64,000 bases of DNA from Nitrosomonadales bacterium (GTDB taxonomy: Bacteria; Pseudomonadota; Gammaproteobacteria; Burkholderiales; Gallionellaceae): the NCBI GenBank assembly GCA_023259055.1, contig JAHFQZ010000002.1, positions 1 through 64,000 on the forward strand, written 5' to 3'. Positions 54,765-63,204 of this stretch are shown here, piece by piece. The notes beneath the pieces are model-generated. The model saw nothing but the letters and a program-made list of their open reading frames with translations. It did not search any database and was not told the DNA's origin. The position numbers and the translations under genes were made by a program. How positions within the stretch are numbered: the first letter of the stretch is position 1; each line of letters opens with the position of its first letter.

Positions 54765-56119
54765 GATGGTTCGGATACTAACTCACCGCGCAAAGTATGT
54801 CGCACCACTTGCGTAATTTTCACCTCCGCAAAGCGGCCAATCATGTCGGGAGTGCCGGAAAAATTCACCACGCGATTATTGTCGGTACGCCCGGCCAGCT
54901 CCTGTGCATCTTTCCTGGATAAGCCTTCCACCAGCACCCGCTGCACAGAGCCAAGCATCGACTGCGCCACTCCCTCTTCCTGTTCCATGATGCGATCCTG
55001 CAAACGCTTCAACCGCGCAGCCTTTACTTCATGCGGTGTATCGTCGCGCAGTTCGGCGGCAGGTGTGCCGGGGCGCGGGCTGTACAGGTAACTGAAGCTA
55101 TTGTCGAAGCCAACCTCGTCGATCAGCTTCATGGTTGCCTCAAAATCCTGCTCGGTCTCGCCGGGAAAACCGACGATAAAATCGGAAGTGATGCATATAT
55201 CAGGACGCGCTGCACGCACACGGCGAATGATGGACTTGTATTCAAGAACGGTATGACGGCGTTTCATTGCCGCAAGGATGCGGTCCGATCCCGACTGCAC
55301 CGGCAGATGCAAATGGCTGACCAGCTTGGGTGTGGACGCGTATACATCGATCAAATTTTGCGTCATTTCCATGGGGTGCGAAGTGGTGTAGCGCAAGCGC
55401 TCAATTCCCTCCAGCGCCGCGACGGCCTGCAGTAGAAAGGCAAAATCCACCGTGTCGCCACCATCGTATATCCCGCGATATGCATTCACGTTCTGGCCGA
55501 GCAAAGTAACCTCCTTGATTCCTTGCGCAGCCAGCACTTGCACATCGCGCATCACGTCGGCAAATGGACGCGACACTTCTTCGCCGCGCGTAAAAGGCAC
55601 CACGCAATAAGTGCAGTATTTGCTGCACCCTTCCATAATGGAAACATAAGTCATGCCGGAGGTCGTTTGATGCCCTTCTGCATGATTCAAGGATGGTGCA
55701 GGCAGATGATCGAATTTTTCGATTTCAGGAAAACTGATATCCACTTGCTGGCGACCGCTATCCCTGCACGCCTGCAACAACTGCGGCAAACGGTGCAAGG
55801 TCTGCGGGCCGAACACCAGGTCCACGTAGGGCGCGCGCTGCAAAATCAACGCGCCTTCCTGGCTGGCGACACAGCCGCCCACTCCGATGAGCAGCTTTGA
55901 ATTGCCCAGCTTCAGGGGTCGCACCCGGCCCAGATCCGAAAATACTTTTTCCTCTGCCTTCTCGCGTATCGAACAGGTATTGAACAGGATCACATCCGCC
56001 TCTTCCGGATTGTCGGTTTGTTCCATGCCTTCGCTGGCACGCAATACATCGGCTATCTTGCCAGAATCATATTCGTTCATCTGGCAGCCGAAGGTTTTAA
56101 TATAAAATTTTGCGGGCAC
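54761..56119 (-). CDS. miaB: tRNA-2-methylthio-N6-dimethylallyladenosine synthase
   Basis: MiaB is a radical SAM methylthiotransferase that modifies A37 of tRNAs reading UNN codons. The 452-residue protein has the MTTase domain with Cys in [24 protein letters not shown] and [10 protein letters not shown], the radical SAM cluster in [19 protein letters not shown] and a C-terminal TRAM domain. I take GTG 56119 (GAGA nine bases upstream), which aligns with other MiaB starts; TTG 56149 would add ten residues (first ones AIPKKRLFS). Confidence 0.94.
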   Translation of the reverse strand: MPAKFYIKTFGCQMNEYDSGKIADVLRASEGMEQTDNPEEADVILFNTCSIREKAEEKVFSDLGRVRPLKLGNSKLLIGVGGCVASQEGALILQRAPYVDLVFGPQTLHRLPQLLQACRDSGRQQVDISFPEIEKFDHLPAPSLNHAEGHQTTSGMTYVSIMEGCSKYCTYCVVPFTRGEEVSRPFADVMRDVQVLAAQGIKEVTLLGQNVNAYRGIYDGGDTVDFAFLLQAVAALEGIERLRYTTSHPMEMTQNLIDVYASTPKLVSHLHLPVQSGSDRILAAMKRRHTVLEYKSIIRRVRAARPDICITSDFIVGFPGETEQDFEATMKLIDEVGFDNSFSYLYSPRPGTPAAELRDDTPHEVKAARLKRLQDRIMEQEEGVAQSMLGSVQRVLVEGLSRKDAQELAGRTDNNRVVNFSGTPDMIGRFAEVKITQVVRHTLRGELVSEPS

Positions 56120-56337
56120 GCTGAATAATCTCTTTTTGGGAATAGCCAATTCTGTGTCAACGATGAAACTGAGTTACCGCACCTGTTCTTCGTTATCGTA
56201 TTGAAAGGGAGCGGATAACGTATATTGAGGAAAAGCAGTATCAGAACGGATTAAACCAAACCCGAGTAATGAAGTCGAATAATGCATTATTAAAAAACCC
56301 ATGCGATCCCAAAAAATTGTGCTAGGATTCTCATAGA

Positions 56338-56365
56338 TTGAATTGCTGCTTGAGTTCAATATAAT
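56338..56365 (+). promoter_or_regulatory. Possible promoter for the 31-residue protein
   Basis: TTGAAT (56338-56343) and a perfect TATAAT (56360-56365) are 16 bases apart. The pair overlaps an ATTGAA / TTCAAT inverted repeat (56337-56342 and 56355-56360). Transcription would begin near 56372, leaving only a very short leader before the Shine-Dalgarno site. Confidence 0.5.
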
Positions 56366-56385
56366 TCTCTTGGGAGGAGAAAATA

Positions 56386-56481
56386 ATGGCCATCATAGCT
56401 ACATTTTGTTCGGTTGGAACCGCAGTGTTCGCAATTCTGTTTTCCCTGTGGATGCTGAAGGAGCTGGTTTCCAACAAATGA
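56386..56481 (+). CDS. 31-residue single-span membrane protein
   Basis: This small gene is not recognised as a known family. It begins at ATG 56386, six bases after a near-perfect GGGAGGAGA, and ends at TGA 56479-56481. The peptide has one hydrophobic stretch (residues 3-24, with IIATFCSVGTAVFAILFSLW) containing Cys8, then a short KELVSNK basic end, so it is likely an inner-membrane protein with the C-terminus inside or at the surface. A promoter-like pair lies just upstream and a strong terminator just downstream, making a complete small transcription unit between miaB and the tRNA. It resembles accessory subunits such as CydX or KdpF only in size. Confidence 0.7.
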   Translation: MAIIATFCSVGTAVFAILFSLWMLKELVSNK

Positions 56482-56503
56482 GTCTTGAGAAGCCGCAAAA
56501 ATG

Positions 56504-56528
56504 AAAAACCAGCTTCGGCTGGTTTTTT
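56504..56528. terminator. Bidirectional Rho-independent terminator
   Basis: AAAAACCAGC (56504-56513) pairs with GCTGGTTTTTT (56518-56528) around a TTCG loop. T-runs exist on both strands, so it can end the small-protein transcript (plus) and the tRNA transcript (minus), whose 3' end is at 56532. Confidence 0.92.
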
Positions 56529-56531
56529 ATT

Positions 56532-56608
56532 TGGTGGTGATAGGTGGATTTGAACCACCGACCTCAGCGTTATGAGTGCTGCGCTCTAACCACCTGAGCT
56601 ATATCACC
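56532..56608 (-). tRNA. tRNA-Met (anticodon CAT)
   Basis: The 77-base gene folds as a full cloverleaf: acceptor GGTGATA/TATCACC, D stem GCTC/GAGC, anticodon loop CTCATAA with CAT, T stem GGTGG/CCACC with TTCAAAT, discriminator A and encoded CCA. It looks like an elongator tRNA-Met, though a tRNA-Ile with a CAU anticodon to be modified to lysidine cannot be excluded from sequence alone. Position 39 is C and faces A31, so the last anticodon-stem pair is a mismatch; the other four pairs are Watson-Crick. Confidence 0.88.
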
Positions 56609-56639
56609 GCGAAGAGCGCGGCATTCTCCAGATTTCGCC

Positions 56640-57434
56640 CTACCTTGTCAATGCACAAGGAACATTCTTCAACTCACTTCCGGCGAAGTCTTTCCCCGTT
56701 GCGTTCAATTTAACCTCTGTCATTGCATCCACGTTGTGCAGCATGAATATGGTGGTTTTAAACTTGCTGGCGCGTTCGCCAATCTGCGCAGAACGCACGC
56801 CTTTGGCATGCAACTCATTGAGATAATTTTGTGCCGCGTCTTGAGCCTTGAACACCCCCAGCGAAATGGCATACCGCAAAGCCCCGGCATCCTGGACGAT
56901 AAAATATTCTTTGACGCCCAGCGCCTTGATTTGGGATACTTTTCGATTGGCCGCAGCTTTGTTCTTAAGCGGCGGGATGTAGACCCAATAGCCTTTGTTG
57001 TGATCAACCTGACGTTGGCTCAATTTATCCCCGAGTTGCAAGGCGGACAATACTTCTGTGGCGCGCTTAAAATCGTCGCCAGAAAATTCGCCCCACTCCA
57101 GACAAATCAGGCTGTCCTGCTTAACGACTACTGGAACCGGTTTGACCGCTGGCTCTGGGCTGGCTACCTGCACCGGGTTGGCCGCCGGCGCATGGTTGGC
57201 AACCGGGGCAGATGCCGCCAATTGTGCAGGCGCGCCCACCGGAGCCGCTGCAGGAACTGAATCATGCATCGCCTTGATCGGCGCGCTCTGGGACGTGTCC
57301 AGCAAGCGTATCTTTTCTTCATGCAATGCAGGTAGTGGCTGGTACGCCTGTTCGCCCCACCCCAAACCTCCCCGCTGCATTACCGCGAACAAGAGCACAT
57401 TCCCCAGCAATAAAACCCAAAACAGTGTTCTCAT
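56640..57434 (-). CDS. SPOR domain membrane protein
   Basis: The 264-residue protein has a single N-terminal span (residues 3-20), a Pro/Ala-rich periplasmic linker (about 60-105) and a SPOR-like domain (about 150-225: GYWVYIPPLKNKAAANRKVSQIKALGVKEYFIV ... AISLGVFKAQDAAQNYLNELHAKGV). SPOR domains bind denuded glycan at the division site, so it may act in septation. Its start overlaps the coaX stop by four bases, and it is the last gene of the leftward operon. Confidence 0.82.
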   Translation of the reverse strand: MRTLFWVLLLGNVLLFAVMQRGGLGWGEQAYQPLPALHEEKIRLLDTSQSAPIKAMHDSVPAAAPVGAPAQLAASAPVANHAPAANPVQVASPEPAVKPVPVVVKQDSLICLEWGEFSGDDFKRATEVLSALQLGDKLSQRQVDHNKGYWVYIPPLKNKAAANRKVSQIKALGVKEYFIVQDAGALRYAISLGVFKAQDAAQNYLNELHAKGVRSAQIGERASKFKTTIFMLHNVDAMTEVKLNATGKDFAGSELKNVPCALTR

Positions 57435-58171
57435 CGCGCGTTCAATTCCTGTGAGATCAGCATTAATCCCTGAAGTACCAGATTATCCACAAGGCGCAGC
57501 GGCAAGTTGAGATGTCCTCGCAATACCTCTGCCGCTCCGCCACTCAACATCACCGGCGCATCATCGTCGTCAAGCAATGCTTGCTGTCGCTGAATCGCAC
57601 CGCATCCGGCCTGTATTGCGCCGCTGAACAATGCATCGGCGGTGTTCAGCGGGAACTGTACGTACTTTTCCTGCCCCAGTTTCAGATGAACGGATTTCAA
57701 TTGATCTGTTGCACCGGACAAACTGCGTTGCATCAGTTCCACCCCTGGCATTATCAGTCCGCCGAGAAATTCCCCCTGCCCCGACAGGGCGTCTATCGTG
57801 ATTGCAGTACCGCAGTTCACTACCAGGCATTTCCCATGCACCAGACCCCATGCAGCGATCAAGGCTGCCCACCGGTCGCTGCCAAGCTGGACGGCATTGG
57901 AATAACCGTTGCGTACACCGCACTGCATTTTCTGCGCAACAACAAAATGGGTCAGGGCTGGCTGCCCGGCTCTAATATTGCGAATATGATGCGCGACTTC
58001 TTCACCGGCGACATTGCTCACCCATATTTGCATTGTGTCCTGTAAATCTGCGAAGAGCCCGGGCAACTCGCTTGCCTGTCCGACCGGCAATACCCCGCTG
58101 CGAAACCAGACTTCCCCGTTCACCAATGCCCACTTAATGCGCGTATTGCCTGCGTCGATCAGCAATTTCAT
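57431..58171 (-). CDS. coaX: Type III pantothenate kinase
   Basis: CoaX phosphorylates pantothenate in the first step of coenzyme A synthesis and, unlike type I enzymes, is not blocked by CoA. The 246-residue protein shows the ASKHA sites DAGNTRIKWALVNG, QLGSDRWAALIAAW, VVNCGTAITIDALSGQGEFLGGLIMPG and LSGGAAEVL. It overlaps birA by four bases. birA-coaX pairing is common in this class. Confidence 0.95.
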   Translation of the reverse strand: MKLLIDAGNTRIKWALVNGEVWFRSGVLPVGQASELPGLFADLQDTMQIWVSNVAGEEVAHHIRNIRAGQPALTHFVVAQKMQCGVRNGYSNAVQLGSDRWAALIAAWGLVHGKCLVVNCGTAITIDALSGQGEFLGGLIMPGVELMQRSLSGATDQLKSVHLKLGQEKYVQFPLNTADALFSGAIQAGCGAIQRQQALLDDDDAPVMLSGGAAEVLRGHLNLPLRLVDNLVLQGLMLISQELNAR

Positions 58172-59184
58172 CGCCGCAGCCCTCTCACTTTACCGGCTAC
58201 TTCGCCGGAATTGAAATGCCGCATACCTTGTGCAGTTTCCAGGCATAACTCGCCGCTGTCGCTGACACCGCGCGCAATTCCGCTCACCAGCTGTCCATCC
58301 GCCATATGCATTTGGACCGGCATGTTCTGGTGAATATGGCATTGTTCCCATTCGTTGCGCAACACTGCAAAGCCCCCCTGCGCAAACTGATGCATCACCT
58401 GCGCCAACTCCAGCAACGTAGCCGCAAGCAATTGATTGCGCGATGGCATCGTTGCGCACACGTCATCCAGCGCGCTGGCTGGTTGATCTATCTGCTGAGC
58501 CAGATTGGCCGGCATGGTGTAATTCAGGCCGATGCCGATCACCACCGTGCTCGGCCCTAGCATGTCACCTTGCGCCTCAATGAGAACGCCTGCCAGTTTT
58601 CCCTGTTCAGTCAGGATGTCATTCGGCCATTTCAGATGCACATCCTGCGCACCAAGTTTTTTCAGCGCGCGCACAACTGCCACTCCGACCCCCAGGCTCA
58701 AACCTGACAAAGCGTTCAATCCGCAATCGAACCGCCATAACAGCGAGAACGTCAGCGCAGTGCCCAAACTTGTGTGCCAGTTTCGCCCCATCCGTCCGCG
58801 CCCGGCGGTCTGCAATTCGACCGCCAGCACGCTGCCGCTGGGCGCACCCCCGTTTGTAATATCCGGTCCGGCACTCTGCAACAGCAACGTATTGCTGGAG
58901 GAGGCTTGTGGCAAAATTTCAAGATTGAACTGCGCAGCATCTTTGCCAAGCTGGCGCAACACCTCGCTTCGCTCCAGCCGATGCCACGGGCGCGCAAGGC
59001 GGTAACCACGGCCACGCACCCGCTGCAACACAACGCCACTGTCCGAAACTTTGGCCAGCGCGTTAAATACACTGGCACGCGACACGCCCAGCTGATCCGC
59101 TAATATTTCACCGGAGTGAAATTCACCGTCCGCCAGCAGATTCATCAACTGCCAGGTTCGTTCATTGGCAATTCCAGCTGTCAT
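58168..59184 (-). CDS. birA: Biotin-protein ligase / biotin operon repressor
   Basis: BirA attaches biotin to acyl-carrier subunits such as AccB and, in the bifunctional form, represses biotin genes. The 338-residue protein has an N-terminal helix-turn-helix (about 10-60, SGEILADQLGVSRASVFNALAKV), the ligase core with the biotinyl-AMP loop GRGRMGRNW, LKWPNDILTEQGKLAGVLIE and VVIGIGLNY, and a C-terminal SH3-like domain. The DNA-binding domain suggests it can regulate, though no bio gene is near. It overlaps the patatin gene by four bases. Confidence 0.95.
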   Translation of the reverse strand: MTAGIANERTWQLMNLLADGEFHSGEILADQLGVSRASVFNALAKVSDSGVVLQRVRGRGYRLARPWHRLERSEVLRQLGKDAAQFNLEILPQASSSNTLLLQSAGPDITNGGAPSGSVLAVELQTAGRGRMGRNWHTSLGTALTFSLLWRFDCGLNALSGLSLGVGVAVVRALKKLGAQDVHLKWPNDILTEQGKLAGVLIEAQGDMLGPSTVVIGIGLNYTMPANLAQQIDQPASALDDVCATMPSRNQLLAATLLELAQVMHQFAQGGFAVLRNEWEQCHIHQNMPVQMHMADGQLVSGIARGVSDSGELCLETAQGMRHFNSGEVAGKVRGLRR

Positions 59185-60350
59185 TGCGGCATCTCTGCAT
59201 TCTGGCGCGGCTGCTGCACTTCAAGAAAACCCATAATTTCATCGCGCCGTTTCAGCGCATCCTGATATCCCAGTTCGATCAACGCGCGACAGTAATTTTT
59301 CTCGGATAGCAGATAGCTCAACAGCGTCGTGCCGCTGTGCTGCCTTGCGCCGACCAGACGCAATAGCAGACGTATTGTCCATGGCAATTCTCCAGCGTAT
59401 CGCTCGGCAATTTTATCGATAGGTTGACTGGGTGAAATAACCATTACGTCAATATGCCTGAGATTAGCGCGCTCACGCAGCGCTTCAGGCATTATTGCGA
59501 CCAGGCTATTCATTTTTTGAACCCGCTCCAAATCCACATCCATGCCGTCGAGAAAAATACTATTCAGCGCGTGTCCGGCGATTTTCGCCAATGAAGGGTA
59601 TTCGCTGATATCGCTGCGTTCGACCATATCCGTATAACCATTTGCCGTAACACCAATTACCAGCACCCTCGTTGCCCCCAGATGCAGCGCAGTGCCGATA
59701 GGCGAGGTCTGGCGCATCGAACCATCCCCAAAATATTCACGGTTAATCAAAGTCGCCGGAAATATAAAAGGCAATGCGGAAGATGCCAACAGGTGCTTGA
59801 TCTCGATCTGTGTCGGCACACCCACACGTCCCGTGCGGCGCCATGGCACCAACTCTTTAACACCCTGATAAAAGGTAACCGATTGCCCAGTGCCGTAGCC
59901 GGATGCGGTGATGCTCAATGCGTGTAGCAGCCCCGTATCGATACTCTTCTGAATTTTTTCATAGGGGACCATATCCTGCAGCAATTCAAGCAACGGCGAA
60001 TTATCCAGCATCGAAACATTGTGAAGCTTGTTGATCCCGATTGCGCTGAACATCAGCCCGGCAAGCCATAACACTGTGTTATTGAATACACCGATCACAT
60101 CGGTGCGATATATCTGGTTGGCATGAAAATTTTTCCAGTTGTTGGCCAAATACTGCACAGCCTTGCGGAAATTTTGCGCGTTCGCCGCAATTGCCGCGGC
60201 ATTAAGTGCGCCTGCCGATGTGCCGCAGATCACCGGAAATGGATTGTGGGCGTGGCGCGGCAAAAATTCCGCAATTGCCTTGAGCACACCCACCTGGTAG
60301 GCCGCTCGCGCGCCGCCACCGGTGAGTATCAATCCAATGCGGTTTTCCAT
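59181..60350 (-). CDS. Patatin-like phospholipase
   Basis: The 389-residue protein has an N-terminal patatin domain with the oxyanion loop GGGARAAYQVGVL, the nucleophile Ser in CGTSAGALNAAAI (near residue 45) and a catalytic Asp in YFGDGSMRQTSPIGTA (DGS in place of the common DGG/DGA). The C-terminal half (after about 230) matches uncharacterised bacterial patatins. A hydrophobic stretch near residues 85-105 could touch the membrane. It is seven bases past the 77-residue gene, in the maeB-to-SPOR operon. Confidence 0.9.
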   Translation of the reverse strand: MENRIGLILTGGGARAAYQVGVLKAIAEFLPRHAHNPFPVICGTSAGALNAAAIAANAQNFRKAVQYLANNWKNFHANQIYRTDVIGVFNNTVLWLAGLMFSAIGINKLHNVSMLDNSPLLELLQDMVPYEKIQKSIDTGLLHALSITASGYGTGQSVTFYQGVKELVPWRRTGRVGVPTQIEIKHLLASSALPFIFPATLINREYFGDGSMRQTSPIGTALHLGATRVLVIGVTANGYTDMVERSDISEYPSLAKIAGHALNSIFLDGMDVDLERVQKMNSLVAIMPEALRERANLRHIDVMVISPSQPIDKIAERYAGELPWTIRLLLRLVGARQHSGTTLLSYLLSEKNYCRALIELGYQDALKRRDEIMGFLEVQQPRQNAEMPQ

Positions 60351-60357
60351 TCGTGCT

Positions 60358-60591
60358 TTACTCGACTTCTGCCCGCACCGATTCCAGCGCGTCTTTCAGC
60401 GTTTCTTCGGGCAAGGCATTCAGCGCTTCTGACAGCATTTCCGCCGCGCCCACCGCAGCAGCCGGCAAATATTCGGCATCGCTATTCGCCACCAGCACTG
60501 CGGCTGCACCCACCACCCTGAGCAACCTCGCACGCTCGTTCATCAACATCTCGATCTCTTTGCTCAGTAAAGCGACTTCCTGCTTATTCAT
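60358..60591 (-). CDS. Small hypothetical protein (77 residues)
   Basis: The family is not recognised. The acidic, Ala/Leu-rich protein looks all-helical: an N-terminal charged helix (KQEVALLSKEIEMLMNERARLLRV), a more apolar middle (VVGAAAVLVANSD) and a second charged helix ending ALESVRAEVE. No membrane span is clear. GGAGAG precedes ATG 60591 at the right distance, and it is tightly packed between maeB (13 bases) and the patatin gene (seven bases), which supports it as a real gene. Confidence 0.75.
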   Translation of the reverse strand: MNKQEVALLSKEIEMLMNERARLLRVVGAAAVLVANSDAEYLPAAAVGAAEMLSEALNALPEETLKDALESVRAEVE

Positions 60592-60604
60592 TATTTTCTC
60601 TCCG

Positions 60605-62875
60605 TTAATATTTTTTCACGCCAACCACCGCCAGTGCGCTCATATTTACGATACGCCGCACTGTGGAAGTTGGTGTCAGTATATGTACCGACTTGTTCGC
60701 TCCCAATAAAATCGATCCTATGGCGATTCCATCGCCCGCAGTCATCTTCAACAGGTTGTAGGCGATATTAGCCGCATCCAGATTCGGCATGATGAGCAAA
60801 TTCGCTTCGCCCTTCAAGTGTGTATTTGGAAAAGTCGCTATTCGCAAACTCTCCGACAACGCGGCATCGCCTTGCATCTCACCTTCAACTTCCAGCCCCG
60901 GCGCAATTTGTTCGAGCAGCTCGCGCGCACGGCTCATCTTGTGCGCCGATGAATTGTCATGGCTTCCGAAATTGGAATGCGACAGCAGCGCGACTTTCGG
61001 CGTTAAGCCGAAGCGGCGCACCTCCTCGGCAGCAAGCATGGTCATTTCGGCCACTTGCTCTGCACTCGGGTCAAGATTGACATGAGTGTCGCAAATGAAC
61101 AAGGTGTGCCTAGGCAGCAGCAGAATGTTCATTGCCGCGTAAACATTCACTCCCGGCCTGTGTCCGATCACCTCATCGATATAACGCAAATGCCCGAGTG
61201 CCTGCGAAACCGTGCCGCACAACATCGCATCTGCCGCGCCTTTGTGAACCAGCATCGCTGCGATCAAGGTATTGCGACGGCGCAGCTCACGTTTGGCCGA
61301 ATCCGGCGTGACACCGTGCCTTTGCATCAGCTGGTGGTATTCGCTCCAGTATTCGCGGTAGCGTGGATCGTTTTCCGGATTCACCAGCTCGAAATGCTCG
61401 ACGGCGCGGATGCGCAAACCCAGCTTGGCAATACGCTGCTCGATCACCGCAGGGCGTCCGACCAGTATCGGGTAGGCAATGCCTTCATCCACCACCGTCT
61501 GCACCGCATGCAGCACGCGCGGGTCTTCTCCCTCTGCGTACACCAGGCGTTTCGGAGCTTTCCTGGCAGCCTCGAATACAGGCTTCATCAGCATATTGGA
61601 CTGGTACACGAAACTGTCCAGGCGTTCGCGGTACGCGGCCATGTCGGCAATCGGACGCTCAGCTACACCGCTGTCCATCGCAGCCTGCGCCACGGCTGGC
61701 GCGATGCGCGTAATCAAGCGAGGGTCGAACGGCTTGGGGATCAAATGATCCGCACCAAAGTTCAGGCTTTCCTCGCCATACACCGCCGCCACTGCATCGG
61801 ATTGCTCAGCTTCGGCCAATTCGGCAATTGCACGAACCGCAGCGAGTTTCATCGCCTCATTGATGCTGGAAGCACCCACATCCAGCGCGCCACGGAAAAT
61901 ATAAGGAAAACACAGCGCGTTATTGACCTGATTCGGATAATCGGAACGTCCGGTCGCCAGAATCGCATCGGGACGAACCGCCTTGGCAAGCTCCGGCAAT
62001 ATCTCCGGATTGGGGTTGGCCAGCGCAAAAATCAGCGGCCTGTCGGCCATCTGTTTGACCATCTCCTGCTTCAACACATCGCCTGCGGACAAACCGAGGA
62101 ACACATCCGCTCCGGCGATCACCTCAGCCAGGCTGCGTGCGGTGGTATGCACCGCATAGCGCGCCTTGTTATCATCCATTTCATCGCTGCGTCCCTGATA
62201 AACCACGCCCTTGATGTCGGTGACGACGATGTTCTCAAGACGCACACCGAGGCTGACCAGCATATCCAGGCAAGCCAATGCTGCCGCGCCCGCGCCGGAC
62301 ACAGCCAGCCGGATCTTGGCGATGTCCTTGCCCACCACCTTGAGGCCGTTCAGTAGCGCCGCACCGACGATGATCGCCGTACCGTGCTGATCGTCGTGGA
62401 ACACCGGAATCTTCATCCGCTCGCGCAGCTTGCGTTCGATATAAAAACATTCCGGCGATTTGATGTCTTCCAGATTGATGCCGCCGAAAGTCGGCTCCAG
62501 CGCGGCGATGATGTCCACCAGCCTGTCGGGGTCGCGCTCGTCGATTTCCAGATCGAATACGTCGATGCCGGCAAATTTCTTGAACAACACACCCTTGCCT
62601 TCCATCACCGGCTTGGCTGCCAAAGGCCCTATCGCCCCCAATCCCAGCACCGCAGTGCCGTTGGTGATGACGGCAACCAGATTGCCGCGCGCGGTCATGT
62701 TGCGCACCTCAGCCGGATTTTCCACGATAAGTTCGCAAGCCGCCGCCACACCAGGTGAATAGGCCAATGCGAGATCGCGCTGGGTAATCATCGGCTTGGT
62801 GGCATTTACTGAAATTTTGCCCGCCGGAGCCTGGCGGTGGTATTGCAACGCTGCTTCGCGTAATTGCTTGTCCAT
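60605..62875 (-). CDS. maeB: NADP-dependent malic enzyme with phosphotransacetylase-like domain
   Basis: MaeB decarboxylates malate to pyruvate with NADP. The 756-residue protein (E. coli 759) has the malic enzyme domains (about 1-425: [50 protein letters not shown] and the nucleotide-binding [20 protein letters not shown]) and a C-terminal inactive-type PTA domain (about 430-756) that senses acetyl-CoA. ATG 62875 follows AGAGG at only two bases, so the TTG at 62887 (MKEV) remains possible. It heads the operon that runs down to the SPOR gene. Confidence 0.95.
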   Translation of the reverse strand: MDKQLREAALQYHRQAPAGKISVNATKPMITQRDLALAYSPGVAAACELIVENPAEVRNMTARGNLVAVITNGTAVLGLGAIGPLAAKPVMEGKGVLFKKFAGIDVFDLEIDERDPDRLVDIIAALEPTFGGINLEDIKSPECFYIERKLRERMKIPVFHDDQHGTAIIVGAALLNGLKVVGKDIAKIRLAVSGAGAAALACLDMLVSLGVRLENIVVTDIKGVVYQGRSDEMDDNKARYAVHTTARSLAEVIAGADVFLGLSAGDVLKQEMVKQMADRPLIFALANPNPEILPELAKAVRPDAILATGRSDYPNQVNNALCFPYIFRGALDVGASSINEAMKLAAVRAIAELAEAEQSDAVAAVYGEESLNFGADHLIPKPFDPRLITRIAPAVAQAAMDSGVAERPIADMAAYRERLDSFVYQSNMLMKPVFEAARKAPKRLVYAEGEDPRVLHAVQTVVDEGIAYPILVGRPAVIEQRIAKLGLRIRAVEHFELVNPENDPRYREYWSEYHQLMQRHGVTPDSAKRELRRRNTLIAAMLVHKGAADAMLCGTVSQALGHLRYIDEVIGHRPGVNVYAAMNILLLPRHTLFICDTHVNLDPSAEQVAEMTMLAAEEVRRFGLTPKVALLSHSNFGSHDNSSAHKMSRARELLEQIAPGLEVEGEMQGDAALSESLRIATFPNTHLKGEANLLIMPNLDAANIAYNLLKMTAGDGIAIGSILLGANKSVHILTPTSTVRRIVNMSALAVVGVKKY

Positions 62876-63204
62876 AACCTCTTTCAATTGTTCCGCTCTA
62901 AACCTGCGCGATTATAGCGCAGCGGCATCCTTCATCAGGGTGTCAGATGCCGTGCTGAACCGTATAGGCAAGTGCGTTGGGAAGCGTTGTAAGTACCTTT
63001 GACCAGGGAATTTTCTGGCAGAAAGACTTCCGCCTGGGAAAAGCAGATGTCCGCAAATTACACAGAGTCACACAGATTTTGAAGCCGTTGCCGATATCTG
63101 ATTACTCAACCTACCGGCTATCCAGTTCATCTCGTTAATCCTTTGCTTGATCTTGCGTAATCTGTGTAATCTGCGAATTTAACGGCGGTTTTTTAGGTTC
63201 AGTG
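62876..63204. other. Intergenic region with a palindromic repeat, no gene
   Basis: The 329-base gap between maeB and the GGDEF gene, both leftward, holds the repeat at 63048-63179. I see no gene in the rest; a short open frame at 62796-63002 is antisense to maeB and not supported. Confidence 0.55.
63048..63179. repeat. CCGCAAATTACACAGA inverted repeat, long copy
   Basis: The left arm TGTCCGCAAATTACACAGAG (near 63048-63080) and right arm GCGTAATCTGTGTAATCTGC (near 63150-63179) belong to the same family as 4998-5071 and 21061-21126. The arms here are further apart (about 70 bases) and partly degraded. Confidence 0.7.

Noticed and set aside
53784-55091. A 435-residue open frame on the plus strand opposite ybeZ and miaB
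   Set aside because: It mirrors two well-conserved genes on the other strand; the peptide (His, Gln and Arg rich) is typical of a GC-driven shadow frame.
61055-62356. A 433-residue open frame opposite maeB
   Set aside because: It lies entirely antisense to the conserved malic enzyme gene and has shadow-like composition.
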